From an uncultured Verrucomicrobiota bacterium (GTDB lineage Bacteria > Verrucomicrobiota > Verrucomicrobiia > Limisphaerales > UBA9464), in the NCBI GenBank assembly GCA_903907925.1, contig CAIVQB010000018.1, positions 1 to 64,000 of the forward strand: a stretch of 64,000 nucleotides of DNA, in the 5' to 3' direction. A program made the translations under genes and the position numbers. This document shows positions 63,022-64,000 of this stretch, piece by piece. A model generated the notes under the pieces. It saw only the letters and a list, made by a program, of their open reading frames with translations, was not told the origin of the DNA and did not search any database. Position 1 is the first letter of the stretch, and the number at the start of each line of letters is the position of its first letter.

Positions 63022-63936
63022 TCAATCCTGCGCGTCCCTCGCCAGCAGCAGCGCGTGACGTTCCAGGCGGCATAGAATCTGGACGAGGACCACCACTCCG
63101 ACGGCGGTGAAGGTGAGGACGCTCCAACCAGCGGTGTCATGGACCGCCTGCAATCCCGCCGCGCCCGCCCGGTAGGCGGTGATGGACAGGAAGAGCGATC
63201 GCCCGAAATTCCCGACGACCGCCAGCACCACTCCCCCGACCACCAGCGACACCTTCCAGCCCGCCCGCTTCAGCATCAGGTCTCCGACGAAGAGCGCCGC
63301 CATGAGACTCGATTGAAGGCTCCGGATACCGCTGCAGGCCTCATTGACTCCCACCGTGGTGTTGGGGAGCTTGATGACGTGGGCATTTTGTTCGGCCGGA
63401 ATTCCAATCAGGCGCAGGGTCTCCACGTTCAGTGTCGCAACAAAGGATTGCAGGCCGAACACGATCGGGTTCCACAGGATCTTCGGGATCGGTACCGCGA
63501 CGAAAAAGAACAGCAACGGAAACAGGAAGTGTCGCAACGTCGCCGGCCCGCGCAGGGCCAGGATCAGAGACGAAACGAAGAGCGCGCAGCCGATGCTGAG
63601 GGACATCGAGGAGGTCGGGGTCCGGGACAGCCCGATCCGGTAGAGTTCCCCGGCGATGACGAAGACGAATCCGAACCCGGCCATCGCCAGGCACCGTCCG
63701 AACGGTGCCGCGGTGTCTTGAGCCGGCAGGGTCGGCCAGCGTTCCATAATCAGGTAGCCGGCCAGCATGACCACGATCCAGCCGAATTGATATTCCACCA
63801 GCGACCGCCATTGATAGGAAAGGTCGAAGATCCACCAGCCGATCACCACGGCGAGCGGGGCAATCAGGATGAGGGCCTCCCGCTGAAATGGGCGGGAGCC
63901 TGCCGGAGGAGCGCTGGGTTTGGATTCGGACGCCAT
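63022..63936 (-). CDS. Exosortase (transmembrane protein-sorting transpeptidase)
   Basis: This 304-residue inner-membrane protein has about eight helices. The catalytic triad of the exosortase/archaeosortase family is visible: cysteine in GVNEACSGIRSLQSS (about residue 200), arginine in VVGNFGRSLFLS (about 243) and histidine in LQAVHDTAGWSV (about 264). It would cleave C-terminal sorting tags of exported proteins and transfer them to a glycolipid or other acceptor. The exosortase subtype is not assigned. It is the first gene of the long minus-strand series. Confidence 0.93.
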   Translation of the reverse strand: MASESKPSAPPAGSRPFQREALILIAPLAVVIGWWIFDLSYQWRSLVEYQFGWIVVMLAGYLIMERWPTLPAQDTAAPFGRCLAMAGFGFVFVIAGELYRIGLSRTPTSSMSLSIGCALFVSSLILALRGPATLRHFLFPLLFFFVAVPIPKILWNPIVFGLQSFVATLNVETLRLIGIPAEQNAHVIKLPNTTVGVNEACSGIRSLQSSLMAALFVGDLMLKRAGWKVSLVVGGVVLAVVGNFGRSLFLSITAYRAGAAGLQAVHDTAGWSVLTFTAVGVVVLVQILCRLERHALLLARDAQD

Positions 63937-64000
63937 GATCAGATTTCGGTGTGGGAGTATGCAGCGGGATTGGTCATCGGGAAACAGCCAAATCCACGGC

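Noticed and set aside
1-64000. CRISPR arrays, tRNA or rRNA genes, IS elements, prophage
   Set aside because: No regularly spaced repeats, transposase or integrase proteins, or recognisable structural RNA sequences were seen when reading both strands.

Overview
This 64 kb window is GC-rich chromosomal DNA with the gene vocabulary of the Planctomycetota-Verrucomicrobiota group. It holds two pairs of a PSCyt1/DUF1549/DUF1553 protein and a DUF1501 protein, a ThuA-DUF1080 fusion, a Tat-exported Gfo/Idh/MocA protein, a SASA-type esterase, and a ResB/CcsA cytochrome c maturation pair. An exosortase-linked exopolysaccharide locus and recurrent palindromic intergenic sequences point more to Verrucomicrobiota. 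This placement is inferred from gene content; no rRNA, tRNA, CRISPR array, IS element or phage gene was seen.

Layout. 0.2-20 kb is a secreted and periplasmic catabolism region: a sorbosone-dehydrogenase-like propeller protein, a methyltransferase, PSD1/DUF1501 pair 1, a DHDPS-like/epimerase/glycosyltransferase trio, PSD1/DUF1501 pair 2, a small membrane protein, ThuA-DUF1080 and an oxidoreductase. 20-24 kb is a minus-strand run of small-to-medium genes: a small conserved protein, a Phd/VapC-type toxin-antitoxin pair, DUF5990, an EboB-like TatD hydrolase, and a tandem Lrp/AsnC (siroheme-decarboxylase-like) protein. 24-31 kb holds a copper-type P1B ATPase, thiD overlapping a transglutaminase gene, a sialate-O-acetylesterase-like protein and a BNR-repeat protein.

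31-34.5 kb is a tightly coupled kaiC-kaiB-kaiB-histidine kinase operon without kaiA. It is the most system-like unit in the window. 34.8-44 kb holds the membrane cytochrome c maturation genes ccsA and resB with a duplicated-domain lipoprotein, a prolyl oligopeptidase, a TlpA-like thioredoxin and an MBL-fold hydrolase.

44.2-64 kb is a large exopolysaccharide locus, almost entirely on the minus strand. In transcription order from the right it encodes exosortase, EpsI-like protein, two GDP-mannose 4,6-dehydratase-type enzymes, an HldD-like epimerase, GT9 and GT2 glycosyltransferases, an O-antigen-ligase-like protein, 6-phosphogluconate dehydrogenase, a Wzx-like flippase and two FkbM-type methyltransferases. 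A plus-strand PfkB sugar kinase interrupts the run. The outer-membrane barrel, Wza-like export protein and Wzc-like tyrosine autokinase follow. Together these could make nucleotide sugars, assemble and flip the repeat unit, polymerise it and export it through a Wza/Wzc channel. The exosortase suggests coupled sorting of C-terminally tagged proteins, but no tagged substrate lies in the window.

Gene starts were chosen by signal peptide, family length and neighbour spacing. Domain positions are approximate and read by eye.
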